Below are positions 12,401 to 25,144 of a stretch of 64,000 bases of DNA, piece after piece. Both the position numbers and the translations under genes were made by a program. The stretch is taken from contig JAJQJQ010000088.1 of NCBI GenBank assembly GCA_028622995.1, forward strand, positions 124,001 through 188,000, written 5' to 3'. Under the pieces are notes generated by a model that did not search any database, was not told the origin of the DNA, and saw nothing but the letters and a program-made list of their open reading frames with translations. The first letter of the stretch is position 1. Each line of letters begins with the position of its first letter. This stretch comes from Panagrolaimus kolymaensis. Taxonomy: Eukaryota > Nematoda > Chromadorea > Rhabditida > Panagrolaimidae.

Positions 12401-15400
12401 ATCATTTATCTTTTGGACACTGCCTCAATTTACAAGTTTATTTATTATGGACGTTGCTTGCTTCATGGCAGCTTCGTCAAACCTTTAAAATGATTTCAAT
12501 TTTTGGAATAAAAAAATGTGTTAAAACTTTTTTTTCTTTAATTTGATGAAAATCATTTTTCTTTTGGACACTGCCTCAATTTACAAGTTTATTTATTATG
12601 GACGTTGCTTGCTTCATGGCAGCTTCGTCAAACCTTTAAAATGATTTCAATTTTTGGAATAAAAAAATGTGTTAAAACTTTTTTTTCTTTAATTTGATGA
12701 AAATCATTTATCTTTTGGACACTGCCTCAATTTACAAGTTTATTTATTATGGACGTTGCTTGCTTCATGGCAGCTTCGTCAAACCTTTAAAATGATTTCA
12801 ATTTTTGGAATAAAAAAATGTGTTAAAACTTTTTTTTCTTTAATTTGATGAAAATCATTTATCTTTTGGACACTGCCTCAATTTACAAGTTTATTTATTA
12901 TGGACGTTGCTTGCTTCATGGCAGCTTCGTCAAACCTTTAAAATGATTTCAATTTTTGGAATAAAAAAATGTGTTAAAACTTTTTTTTTCTTTAATTTGA
13001 TGAAAATCATTTATCTTTTGGACACTGCCTCAATTTACAAGTTTATTTATTATAGACGTTGCTTGCTTCATGGCAGCTTCGTCAAAACTTTAAAATAGTT
13101 TCAAATTTCGGAATAAAAAAAAGTGTTAAAACTTTTTTTTCTTTAATTTGTTGAAAATCATTTTTCTTTTGGACACTGCCTCAATTTACAAGTTTATTTA
13201 TTATGGACGTTGCTTGCTTCATGGCAGCTTCGTCAAACCTTTAAAATGATTTCAATTTTTGGAATAAAAAAATGTGTTAAAACTTTTTTTTCTTTAATTT
13301 GTTGAAAATCTTTTTTCTTTTGGACACTGCCTCAATTTACAAGTTTATTTATTATGGACGTTGCTTGCTTCATGGCAGCTTCGTCAAACCTTTAAAATGA
13401 TTTCAATTTTTGGAATAAAAAAATGTGTTAAAACTTTTTTTTCTTTAATTTGATGAAAATCATTTATCTTTTGGACACTGCCTCAATTTACAAGTTTATT
13501 TATTATGGACGTTGCTTGCTTCATGGCAGCTTCGTCAAACCTTTAAAATGATTTCAATTTTTGGAATAAAAAAATGTGTTAAAACTTTTTTTTTCTTTAA
13601 TTTGATGAAAATCATTTATCTTTTGGACACTGCCTCAATTTACAAGTTTATTTATTATAGACGTTGCTTGCTTCATGGCAGCTTCGTCAAAACTTTAAAA
13701 TAGTTTCAAATTTCGGAATAAAAAAAAGTGTTAAAACTTTTTTTTCTTTAATTTGTTGAAAATCTTTTTTCTTTTGGACACTGCCTCAATTTACAAGTTT
13801 ATTTATTATGGACGTTGCTTGCTTCATGGCAGCTTCGTCAAACCTTTAAAATGATTTCAATTTTTGGAATAAAAAAATGTGTTAAAACTTTTTTTTCTTT
13901 AATTTGATGAAAATCATTTATCTTTTGGACACTGCCTCAATTTACAAGTTTATTTATTATGGACGTTGCTTGCTTCATGGCAGCTTCGTCAAACCTTTAA
14001 AATGATTTCAATTTTTGGAATAAAAAAATGTGTTAAAACTTTTTTTTCTTTAATTTGATGAAAATCATTTATCTTTTGGACACTGCCTCAATTTACAAGT
14101 TTATTTATTATGGACGTTGCTTGCTTCATGGCAGCTTCGTCAAACCTTTAAAATGATTTCAATTTTTGGAATAAAAAAATGTGTTAAAACTTTTTTTTCT
14201 TTAATTTGATGAAAATCATTTATCTTTTGGACACTGCCTCAATTTACAAGTTTATTTATTATGGACGTTGCTTGCTTCATGGCAGCTTCGTCAAACCTTT
14301 AAAATGATTTCAATTTTTGGAATAAAAAAATGTGTTAAAACTTTTTTTTTCTTTAATTTGATGAAAATCATTTATCTTTTGGACACTGCCTCAATTTACA
14401 AGTTTATTTATTATAGACGTTGCTTGCTTCATGGCAGCTTCGTCAAAACTTTAAAATAGTTTCAAGTTTCGGAATAAAAAAAAGTGTTAAAACTTTTTTT
14501 TCTTTAATTTGTTGAAAATCTTTTTTCTTTTGGACACTGCCTCAATTTACAAGTTTATTTATTATGGACGTTGCTTGCTTCATGGCAGCTTCGTCAAACC
14601 TTTAAAATGATTTCAATTTTTGGAATAAAAAAATGTGTTAAAACTTTTTTTTCTTTAATTTGATGAAAATCATTTATCTTTTGGACACTGCCTCAATTTA
14701 CAAGTTTATTTATTATAGACGTTGCTTGCTTCATGGCAGCTTCGTCAAAACTTTAAAATAGTTTCAAGTTTCGGAATAAAAAAAAGTGTTAAAACTTTTT
14801 TTTCTTTAATTTGTTGAAAATCTTTTTTCTTTTGGACACTGCCTCAATTTACAAGTTTATTTATTATGGACGTTGCTTGCTTCATGGCAGCTTCATCAAA
14901 CCAATAAAATAGTTTCAAATTTCGGAATAAAAATAAGTGTTAAAACTTTTTTTTCTTTAATTTGATGAAAATCATTTATCTTTTGGACACTGCCTCAATT
15001 TACAAGTTTATTTATTATGGACGGTGCTTGCTTCATGGCAGCTTCATCAAACCAATAAAATAGTTTCAAATTTCGGAATAAAAATAAGTGTTAAAACTTT
15101 TTTTTCTTTAATTTGATGAAAATCATTTTTCTTTTGGACACTGCCTCAATTTACAAGTTTATTTATTATAGACGTTGCTTGCTTCATGGCAGCTTCGTCA
15201 AAACTTTAAAATAGTTTCAAATTTCGGAATAAAAAAAAGTGTTAAAACTTTTTTTTCTTTAATTTGTTGAAAATCTTTTTTCTTTTGGACACTGCCTCAA
15301 TTTACAAGTTTATTTATTATGGACGTTGCTTGCTTCATGGCAGCTTCGTCAAACCTTTAAAATGATTTCAATTTTTGGAATAAAAAAATGTGTTAAAACT

Positions 15401-16010
15401 TTTTTTTCTTTAATTTGATGAAAATCATTTATCTTTTGGACACTGCCTCAATTTACAAGTTTATTTATTATGGACGTTGCTTGCTTCATGGCAGCTTCGT
15501 CAAACCTTTAAAATGATTTCAATTTTTGGAATAAAAAAATGTGTTAAAACTATTTTTTCTTTAATTTGATGAAAATCATTTATCTTTTGGACACTGCCTC
15601 AATTTACAAGTTTATTTATTATGGACGTTGCTTGCTTCATGGCAGCTTCGTCAAACCTTTAAAATGATTTCAATTTTTGGAATAAAAAAATGTGTTAAAA
15701 CTTTTTTTTCTTTAATTTGATGAAAATCATTTATCTTTTGGACACTGCCTCAATTTACAAGTTTATTTATTATGGACGTTGCTTGCTTCATGGCAGCTTC
15801 GTCAAACCTTTAAAATGATTTCAATTTTTGGAATAAAAAAATGTGTTAAAACTTTTTTTTCTTTAATTTGATGAAAATCATTTATCTTTTGGACACTGCC
15901 TCAATTTACAAGTTTATTTATTATGGACGTTGCTTGCTTCATGGCAGCTTCGTCAAACCTTTAAAATGGTTTCAATTTTTGGAATAAAAAAAAGTGTTAA
16001 AACTTTTTTT
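9430..16010 (+). repeat. Variable-length higher-order repeats marked by 9-T units
   Basis: Nine-T units followed by CGTCAAAACTTTAAAATAG sit at 9430, 10337, 11244, 11849, 12907, 13512 and 14268. Spacings are 907, 907, 605, 1,058, 605 and 756 bp, which is 6, 6, 4, 7, 4 and 5 units. The 4+7 block from 11244 is followed after 1,663 bp (11 units) by a 4-unit block of the same type. Near 14465 and 14767 the change TTTCAAGTTTCGG occurs two units apart. Most other units are the CGTC, TGATTTC, TATC type. Confidence 0.8.
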
Positions 16011-16013
16011 TCT

Positions 16014-16077
16014 AAAATTCGATTAAAATAATTTCGATTTTAGACACTTATAGAATTTATGCGTTTAAATATTATGG
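16014..16077 (+). repeat. Diverged half-unit D, copy 1
   Basis: The 64 bases after the T tract align without gaps to the normal arm but differ at 19 positions. Signatures are AAAATTCGATTAAAATAATT, TCGATTTTAG, CTTATAG and TATGCGTTTAAATATTATGG. The sequence returns to the normal core at GGACG. This copy is isolated: the next is about 25 kb away. It carries the CpG form TTTCGATTTT. Confidence 0.9.
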
Positions 16078-18346
16078 ACGTTGCTTGCTTCATGGCAGCT
16101 TCATCAAACCAATAAAATAGTTTCAAATTTCGGAATAAAAAAAAGTGTTAAAACTTTTTTTTCTTTAATTTGATGAAAATCATTTTTCTTTTGGACACTG
16201 CCTCAATTTACAAGTTTATTTATTATGGACGGTGCTTGCTTCATGGCAGCTTCATTAAACCAATAAAATAGTTTCAAATTTCGGAATAAAAAAAAGTGTT
16301 AAAACTTTTTTTTCTTTAATTTGATGAAAATCATTTTTCTTTTGGACACTGCCTCAATTTACAAGTTTATTTATTATGGACGTTGCTTGCTTCATGGCAG
16401 CTTCGTCAAACCTTTAAAATGATTTCAATTTTTGGAATAAAAAAATGTGTTAAAACTTTTTTTTCTTTAATTTGATGAAAATCATTTATCTTTTGGACAC
16501 TGCCTGAATTTACAAGTTTATTTATTATGGACGGTGCTTGCTTCATGGCAGCTTCATCAAACCAATAAAATAGTTTCAAATTTCGGAATAAAAATAAGTG
16601 TTAAAACTTTTTTTTCTTTAATTTGATGAAAATCATTTATCTTTTGGACACTGCCTCAATTTACAAGTTTATTTATTATGGACGTTGCTTGCTTCATGGC
16701 AGCTTCGTCAAACCTTTAAAATGATTTCAATTTTTGGAATAAAAAAATGTGTTAAAACTTTTTTTTCTTTAATTTGATGAAAATCATTTATCTTTTGGAC
16801 ACTGCCTCAATTTACAAGTTTATTTATTATGGACGTTGCTTGCTTCATGGCAGCTTCGTCAAACCTTTAAAATGATTTCAATTTTTGGAATAAAAAAATG
16901 TGTTAAAACTTTTTTTTCTTTAATTTGATGAAAATCATTTATCTTTTGGACACTGCCTCAATTTACAAGTTTATTTATTATGGACGTTGCTTGCTTCATG
17001 GCAGCTTCGTCAAACCTTTAAAATGATTTCAATTTTTGGAATAAAAAAATGTGTTAAAACTTTTTTTTTCTTTAATTTGATGAAAATCATTTATCTTTTG
17101 GACACTGCCTCAATTTACAAGTTTATTTATTATAGACGTTGCTTGCTTCATGGCAGCTTCGTCAAAACTTTAAAATGATTTCAATTTTTGGAATAAAAAA
17201 ATGTGTTAAAACTTTTTTTTCTTTAATTTGATGAAAATCATTTTTCTTTTGGACACTGCCTCAATTTACAAGTTTATTTATTATGGACGTTGCTTGCTTC
17301 ATGGCAGCTTCGTCAAACCTTTAAAATGATTTCAATTTTTGGAATAAAAAAATGTGTTAAAACTTTTTTTTCTTTAATTTGATGAAAATCATTTATCTTT
17401 TGGACACTGCCTCAATTTACAAGTTTATTTATTATGGACGTTGCTTGCTTCATGGCAGCTTCGTCAAACCTTTAAAATGATTTCAATTTTTGGAATAAAA
17501 AAATGTGTTAAAACTTTTTTTTCTTTAATTTGATGAAAATCATTTATCTTTTGGACACTGCCTCAATTTACAAGTTTATTTATTATGGACGTTGCTTGCT
17601 TCATGGCAGCTTCGTCAAACCTTTAAAATGATTTCAATTTTTGGAATAAAAAAATGTGTTAAAACTTTTTTTTCTTTAATTTGATGAAAATCATTTATCT
17701 TTTGGACACTGCCTCAATTTACAAGTTTATTTATTATGGACGTTGCTTGCTTCATGGCAGCTTCGTCAAACCTTTAAAATGATTTCAATTTTTGGAATAA
17801 AAAAATGTGTTAAAACTTTTTTTTCTTTAATTTGATGAAAATCATTTTTCTTTTGGACACTGCCTCAATTTACAAGTTTATTTATTATGGACGTTGCTTG
17901 CTTCATGGCAGCTTCGTCAAACCTTTAAAATGATTTCAATTTTTGGAATAAAAAAATGTGTTAAAACTTTTTTTTCTTTAATTTGATGAAAATCATTTAT
18001 CTTTTGGACACTGCCTGAATTTACAAGTTTATTTATTATGGACGGTGCTTGCTTCATGGCAGCTTCATCAAACCAATAAAATAGTTTCAAATTTCGGAAT
18101 AAAAATAAGTGTTAAAACTTTTTTTTCTTTAATTTGATGAAAATCATTTATCTTTTGGACACTGCCTCAATTTACAAGTTTATTTATTATGGACGTTGCT
18201 TGCTTCATGGCAGCTTCGTCAAACCTTTAAAATGATTTCAATTTTTGGAATAAAAAAATGTGTTAAAACTTTTTTTTCTTTAATTTGATGAAAATCATTT
18301 ATCTTTTGGACACTGCCTCAATTTACAAGTTTATTTATTATGGACG
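16078..18346 (+). repeat. Irregular units with a 9/10-unit partial repeat
   Basis: A 9-T unit lies at 16987 and the next at 18347, 1,360 bp (9 units) apart. The rare substitution TGCCTGAATT is found at 16501 and again at 18012, 1,511 bp (10 units) apart, both times with GGACGG and CATC. The two blocks therefore share ancestry but differ by one unit between the markers. Confidence 0.7.
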
Positions 18347-20159
18347 TTGCTTGCTTCATGGCAGCTTCGTCAAACCTTTAAAATGATTTCAATTTTTGGA
18401 ATAAAAAAATGTGTTAAAACTTTTTTTTTCTTTAATTTGATGAAAATCATTTATCTTTTGGACACTGCCTCAATTTACAAGTTTATTTATTATAGACGTT
18501 GCTTGCTTCATGGCAGCTTCGTCAAAACTTTAAAATGATTTCAATTTTTGGAATAAAAAAATGTGTTAAAACTTTTTTTTCTTTAATTTGATGAAAATCA
18601 TTTTTCTTTTGGACACTGCCTCAATTTACAAGTTTATTTATTATGGACGTTGCTTGCTTCATGGCAGCTTCGTCAAACCTTTAAAATGATTTCAATTTTT
18701 GGAATAAAAAAATGTGTTAAAACTTTTTTTTCTTTAATTTGATGAAAATCATTTATCTTTTGGACACTGCCTCAATTTACAAGTTTATTTATTATGGACG
18801 TTGCTTGCTTCATGGCAGCTTCGTCAAACCTTTAAAATGATTTCAATTTTTGGAATAAAAAAATGTGTTAAAACTTTTTTTTCTTTAATTTGATGAAAAT
18901 CATTTATCTTTTGGACACTGCCTCAATTTACAAGTTTATTTATTATAGACGTTGCTTGCTTCATGGCAGCTTCGTCAAACCTTTAAAATGATTTCAATTT
19001 TTGGAATAAAAAAATGTGTTAAAACTTTTTTTTCTTTAATTTGATGAAAATCATTTTTCTTTTGGACACTGCCTCAATTTACAAGTTTATTTATTATGGA
19101 CGTTGCTTGCTTCATGGCAGCTTCGTCAAACCTTTAAAATGATTTCAATTTTTGGAATAAAAAAATGTGTTAAAACTTTTTTTTCTTTAATTTGATGAAA
19201 ATCATTTTTCTTTTGGACACTGCCTCAATTTACAAGTTTATTTATTATGGACGTTGCTTGCTTCATGGCAGCTTCGTCAAACCTTTAAAATGATTTCAAT
19301 TTTTGGAATAAAAAAATGTGTTAAAACTTTTTTTTCTTTAATTTGATGAAAATCATTTATCTTTTGGACACTGCCTCAATTTACAAGTTTATTTATTATA
19401 GACGTTGCTTGCTTCATGGCAGCTTCGTCAAACCTTTAAAATGATTTCAATTTTTGGAATAAAAAAATGTGTTAAAACTTTTTTTTCTTTAATTTGATGA
19501 AAATCATTTTTCTTTTGGACACTGCCTCAATTTACAAGTTTATTTATTATGGACGTTGCTTGCTTCATGGCAGCTTCGTCAAACCTTTAAAATGATTTCA
19601 ATTTTTGGAATAAAAAAATGTGTTAAAACTTTTTTTTCTTTAATTTGATGAAAATCATTTATCTTTTGGACACTGCCTCAATTTACAAGTTTATTTATTA
19701 TAGACGTTGCTTGCTTCATGGCAGCTTCGTCAAACCTTTAAAATGATTTCAATTTTTGGAATAAAAAAATGTGTTAAAACTTTTTTTTCTTTAATTTGAT
19801 GAAAATCATTTTTCTTTTGGACACTGCCTCAATTTACAAGTTTATTTATTATGGACGTTGCTTGCTTCATGGCAGCTTCGTCAAACCTTTAAAATGATTT
19901 CAATTTTTGGAATAAAAAAATGTGTTAAAACTTTTTTTTCTTTAATTTGATGAAAATCATTTATCTTTTGGACACTGCCTCAATTTACAAGTTTATTTAT
20001 TATAGACGTTGCTTGCTTCATGGCAGCTTCGTCAAACCTTTAAAATGATTTCAATTTTTGGAATAAAAAAATGTGTTAAAACTTTTTTTTCTTTAATTTG
20101 ATGAAAATCATTTATCTTTTGGACACTGCCTCAATTTACAAGTTTATTTATTATGGACG
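18347..20159 (+). repeat. Higher-order block B', 12 units
   Basis: I scored each unit as A or G before ACG in TTATTATRGACG, and F where the arm is CATTTTTC rather than CATTTATC. Starting from the 9-T unit the order is a, gF, g, a, gF, gF, a, gF, a, gF, a, g. This equals block B (22577-25144) with five consecutive units missing. Confidence 0.8.
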
Positions 20160-22576
20160 TTGCTTGCTTCATGGCAGCTTCGTCAAACCTTTAAAATGAT
20201 TTCAATTTTTGGAATAAAAAAATGTGTTAAAACTTTTTTTTTCTTTAATTTGATGAAAATCATTTATCTTTTGGACACTGCCTCAATTTACAAGTTTATT
20301 TATTATAGACGTTGCTTGCTTCATGGCAGCTTCGTCAAAACTTTAAAATGATTTCAATTTTTGGAATAAAAAAATGTGTTAAAACTTTTTTTTCTTTAAT
20401 TTGATGAAAATCATTTTTCTTTTGGACACTGCCTCAATTTACAAGTTTATTTATTATGGACGTTGCTTGCTTCATGGCAGCTTCGTCAAACCTTTAAAAT
20501 GATTTCAATTTTTGGAATAAAAAAATGTGTTAAAACTTTTTTTTCTTTAATTTGATGAAAATCATTTATCTTTTGGACACTGCCTCAATTTACAAGTTTA
20601 TTTATTATGGACGTTGCTTGCTTCATGGCAGCTTCGTCAAACCTTTAAAATGATTTCAATTTTTGGAATAAAAAAATGTGTTAAAACTTTTTTTTCTTTA
20701 ATTTGATGAAAATCATTTATCTTTTGGACACTGCCTCAATTTACAAGTTTATTTATTATGGACGTTGCTTGCTTCATGGCAGCTTCGTCAAACCTTTAAA
20801 ATGATTTCAATTTTTGGAATAAAAAAATGTGTTAAAACTTTTTTTTCTTTAATTTGATGAAAATCATTTATCTTTTGGACACTGCCTCAATTTACAAGTT
20901 TATTTATTATAGACGTTGCTTGCTTCATGGCAGCTTCGTCAAACCTTTAAAATGATTTCAATTTTTGGAATAAAAAAATGTGTTAAAACTTTTTTTTCTT
21001 TAATTTGATGAAAATCATTTATCTTTTGGACACTGCCTCAATTTACAAGTTTATTTATTATAGACGTTGCTTGCTTCATGGCAGCTTCGTCAAACCTTTA
21101 AAATGATTTCAATTTTTGGAATAAAAAAATGTGTTAAAACTTTTTTTTCTTTAATTTGATGAAAATCATTTTTCTTTTGGACACTGCCTCAATTTACAAG
21201 TTTATTTATTATGGACGTTGCTTGCTTCATGGCAGCTTCGTCAAACCTTTAAAATGATTTCAATTTTTGGAATAAAAAAATGTGTTAAAACTTTTTTTTC
21301 TTTAATTTGATGAAAATCATTTTTCTTTTGGACACTGCCTCAATTTACAAGTTTATTTATTATGGACGTTGCTTGCTTCATGGCAGCTTCGTCAAACCTT
21401 TAAAATGATTTCAATTTTTGGAATAAAAAAATGTGTTAAAACTTTTTTTTCTTTAATTTGATGAAAATCATTTATCTTTTGGACACTGCCTCAATTTACA
21501 AGTTTATTTATTATGGACGTTGCTTGCTTCATGGCAGCTTCGTCAAACCTTTAAAATGATTTCAATTTTTGGAATAAAAAAATGTGTTAAAACTTTTTTT
21601 TCTTTAATTTGATGAAAATCATTTATCTTTTGGACACTGCCTCAATTTACAAGTTTATTTATTATGGACGTTGCTTGCTTCATGGCAGCTTCGTCAAACC
21701 TTTAAAATGATTTCAATTTTTGGAATAAAAAAATGTGTTAAAACTTTTTTTTCTTTAATTTGATGAAAATCATTTATCTTTTGGACACTGCCTCAATTTA
21801 CAAGTTTATTTATTATGGACGTTGCTTGCTTCATGGCAGCTTCGTCAAACCTTTAAAATGATTTCAATTTTTGGAATAAAAAAATGTGTTAAAACTTTTT
21901 TTTCTTTAATTTGATGAAAATCATTTATCTTTTGGACACTGCCTCAATTTACAAGTTTATTTATTATGGACGTTGCTTGCTTCATGGCAGCTTCGTCAAA
22001 CCTTTAAAATGATTTCAATTTTTGGAATAAAAAAATGTGTTAAAACTTTTTTTTCTTTAATTTGATGAAAATCATTTTTCTTTTGGACACTGCCTCAATT
22101 TACAAGTTTATTTATTATGGACGTTGCTTGCTTCATGGCAGCTTCGTCAAACCTTTAAAATGATTTCAATTTTTGGAATAAAAAAATGTGTTAAAACTTT
22201 TTTTTCTTTAATTTGATGAAAATCATTTATCTTTTGGACACTGCCTCAATTTACAAGTTTATTTATTATGGACGTTGCTTGCTTCATGGCAGCTTCGTCA
22301 AACCTTTAAAATGATTTCAATTTTTGGAATAAAAAAATGTGTTAAAACTTTTTTTTCTTTAATTTGATGAAAATCATTTATCTTTTGGACACTGCCTCAA
22401 TTTACAAGTTTATTTATTATGGACGTTGCTTGCTTCATGGCAGCTTCGTCAAACCTTTAAAATGATTTCAATTTTTGGAATAAAAAAATGTGTTAAAACT
22501 TTTTTTTCTTTAATTTGATGAAAATCATTTATCTTTTGGACACTGCCTCAATTTACAAGTTTATTTATTATGGACG
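20160..22576 (+). repeat. Higher-order block A, first copy, 16 units (2,417 bp)
   Basis: The block starts at a 9-T unit. The unit order, scored as in B', is a, gF, g, g, a, a, gF, gF, g, g, g, g, gF, g, g, g. The first unit is followed by CGTCAAAACTTTAAAATG. The order is identical, unit for unit, to 25145-27561. Confidence 0.85.
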
Positions 22577-25144
22577 TTGCTTGCTTCATGGCAGCTTCGT
22601 CAAACCTTTAAAATGATTTCAATTTTTGGAATAAAAAAATGTGTTAAAACTTTTTTTTTCTTTAATTTGATGAAAATCATTTATCTTTTGGACACTGCCT
22701 CAATTTACAAGTTTATTTATTATAGACGTTGCTTGCTTCATGGCAGCTTCGTCAAAACTTTAAAATGATTTCAATTTTTGGAATAAAAAAATGTGTTAAA
22801 ACTTTTTTTTCTTTAATTTGATGAAAATCATTTTTCTTTTGGACACTGCCTCAATTTACAAGTTTATTTATTATGGACGTTGCTTGCTTCATGGCAGCTT
22901 CGTCAAACCTTTAAAATGATTTCAATTTTTGGAATAAAAAAATGTGTTAAAACTTTTTTTTCTTTAATTTGATGAAAATCATTTATCTTTTGGACACTGC
23001 CTCAATTTACAAGTTTATTTATTATGGACGTTGCTTGCTTCATGGCAGCTTCGTCAAACCTTTAAAATGATTTCAATTTTTGGAATAAAAAAATGTGTTA
23101 AAACTTTTTTTTCTTTAATTTGATGAAAATCATTTATCTTTTGGACACTGCCTCAATTTACAAGTTTATTTATTATAGACGTTGCTTGCTTCATGGCAGC
23201 TTCGTCAAACCTTTAAAATGATTTCAATTTTTGGAATAAAAAAATGTGTTAAAACTTTTTTTTCTTTAATTTGATGAAAATCATTTATCTTTTGGACACT
23301 GCCTCAATTTACAAGTTTATTTATTATAGACGTTGCTTGCTTCATGGCAGCTTCGTCAAACCTTTAAAATGATTTCAATTTTTGGAATAAAAAAATGTGT
23401 TAAAACTTTTTTTTCTTTAATTTGATGAAAATCATTTTTCTTTTGGACACTGCCTCAATTTACAAGTTTATTTATTATGGACGTTGCTTGCTTCATGGCA
23501 GCTTCGTCAAACCTTTAAAATGATTTCAATTTTTGGAATAAAAAAATGTGTTAAAACTTTTTTTTCTTTAATTTGATGAAAATCATTTATCTTTTGGACA
23601 CTGCCTCAATTTACAAGTTTATTTATTATAGACGTTGCTTGCTTCATGGCAGCTTCGTCAAACCTTTAAAATGATTTCAATTTTTGGAATAAAAAAATGT
23701 GTTAAAACTTTTTTTTCTTTAATTTGATGAAAATCATTTATCTTTTGGACACTGCCTCAATTTACAAGTTTATTTATTATGGACGTTGCTTGCTTCATGG
23801 CAGCTTCGTCAAACCTTTAAAATGATTTCAATTTTTGGAATAAAAAAATGTGTTAAAACTTTTTTTTCTTTAATTTGATGAAAATCATTTATCTTTTGGA
23901 CACTGCCTCAATTTACAAGTTTATTTATTATAGACGTTGCTTGCTTCATGGCAGCTTCGTCAAACCTTTAAAATGATTTCAATTTTTGGAATAAAAAAAT
24001 GTGTTAAAACTTTTTTTTCTTTAATTTGATGAAAATCATTTTTCTTTTGGACACTGCCTCAATTTACAAGTTTATTTATTATGGACGTTGCTTGCTTCAT
24101 GGCAGCTTCGTCAAACCTTTAAAATGATTTCAATTTTTGGAATAAAAAAATGTGTTAAAACTTTTTTTTCTTTAATTTGATGAAAATCATTTTTCTTTTG
24201 GACACTGCCTCAATTTACAAGTTTATTTATTATGGACGTTGCTTGCTTCATGGCAGCTTCGTCAAACCTTTAAAATGATTTCAATTTTTGGAATAAAAAA
24301 ATGTGTTAAAACTTTTTTTTCTTTAATTTGATGAAAATCATTTATCTTTTGGACACTGCCTCAATTTACAAGTTTATTTATTATAGACGTTGCTTGCTTC
24401 ATGGCAGCTTCGTCAAACCTTTAAAATGATTTCAATTTTTGGAATAAAAAAATGTGTTAAAACTTTTTTTTCTTTAATTTGATGAAAATCATTTTTCTTT
24501 TGGACACTGCCTCAATTTACAAGTTTATTTATTATGGACGTTGCTTGCTTCATGGCAGCTTCGTCAAACCTTTAAAATGATTTCAATTTTTGGAATAAAA
24601 AAATGTGTTAAAACTTTTTTTTCTTTAATTTGATGAAAATCATTTATCTTTTGGACACTGCCTCAATTTACAAGTTTATTTATTATAGACGTTGCTTGCT
24701 TCATGGCAGCTTCGTCAAACCTTTAAAATGATTTCAATTTTTGGAATAAAAAAATGTGTTAAAACTTTTTTTTCTTTAATTTGATGAAAATCATTTTTCT
24801 TTTGGACACTGCCTCAATTTACAAGTTTATTTATTATGGACGTTGCTTGCTTCATGGCAGCTTCGTCAAACCTTTAAAATGATTTCAATTTTTGGAATAA
24901 AAAAATGTGTTAAAACTTTTTTTTCTTTAATTTGATGAAAATCATTTATCTTTTGGACACTGCCTCAATTTACAAGTTTATTTATTATAGACGTTGCTTG
25001 CTTCATGGCAGCTTCGTCAAACCTTTAAAATGATTTCAATTTTTGGAATAAAAAAATGTGTTAAAACTTTTTTTTCTTTAATTTGATGAAAATCATTTAT
25101 CTTTTGGACACTGCCTCAATTTACAAGTTTATTTATTATGGACG
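22577..25144 (+). repeat. Higher-order block B, 17 units (2,568 bp)
   Basis: The block starts at a 9-T unit and is followed by CGTCAAAACTTTAAAATG. Unit order is a, gF, g, a, a, gF, a, g, a, gF, gF, a, gF, a, gF, a, g. This differs clearly from block A. The B' and B'' blocks are deletion or truncation derivatives of the same order. Confidence 0.85.

Noticed and set aside
16014..16077. D segment as a transposon insertion
   Set aside because: It aligns base for base without gaps to the normal arm and keeps the unit length, so it is a diverged homologue and not an insertion. No target-site duplication or terminal repeats are seen.
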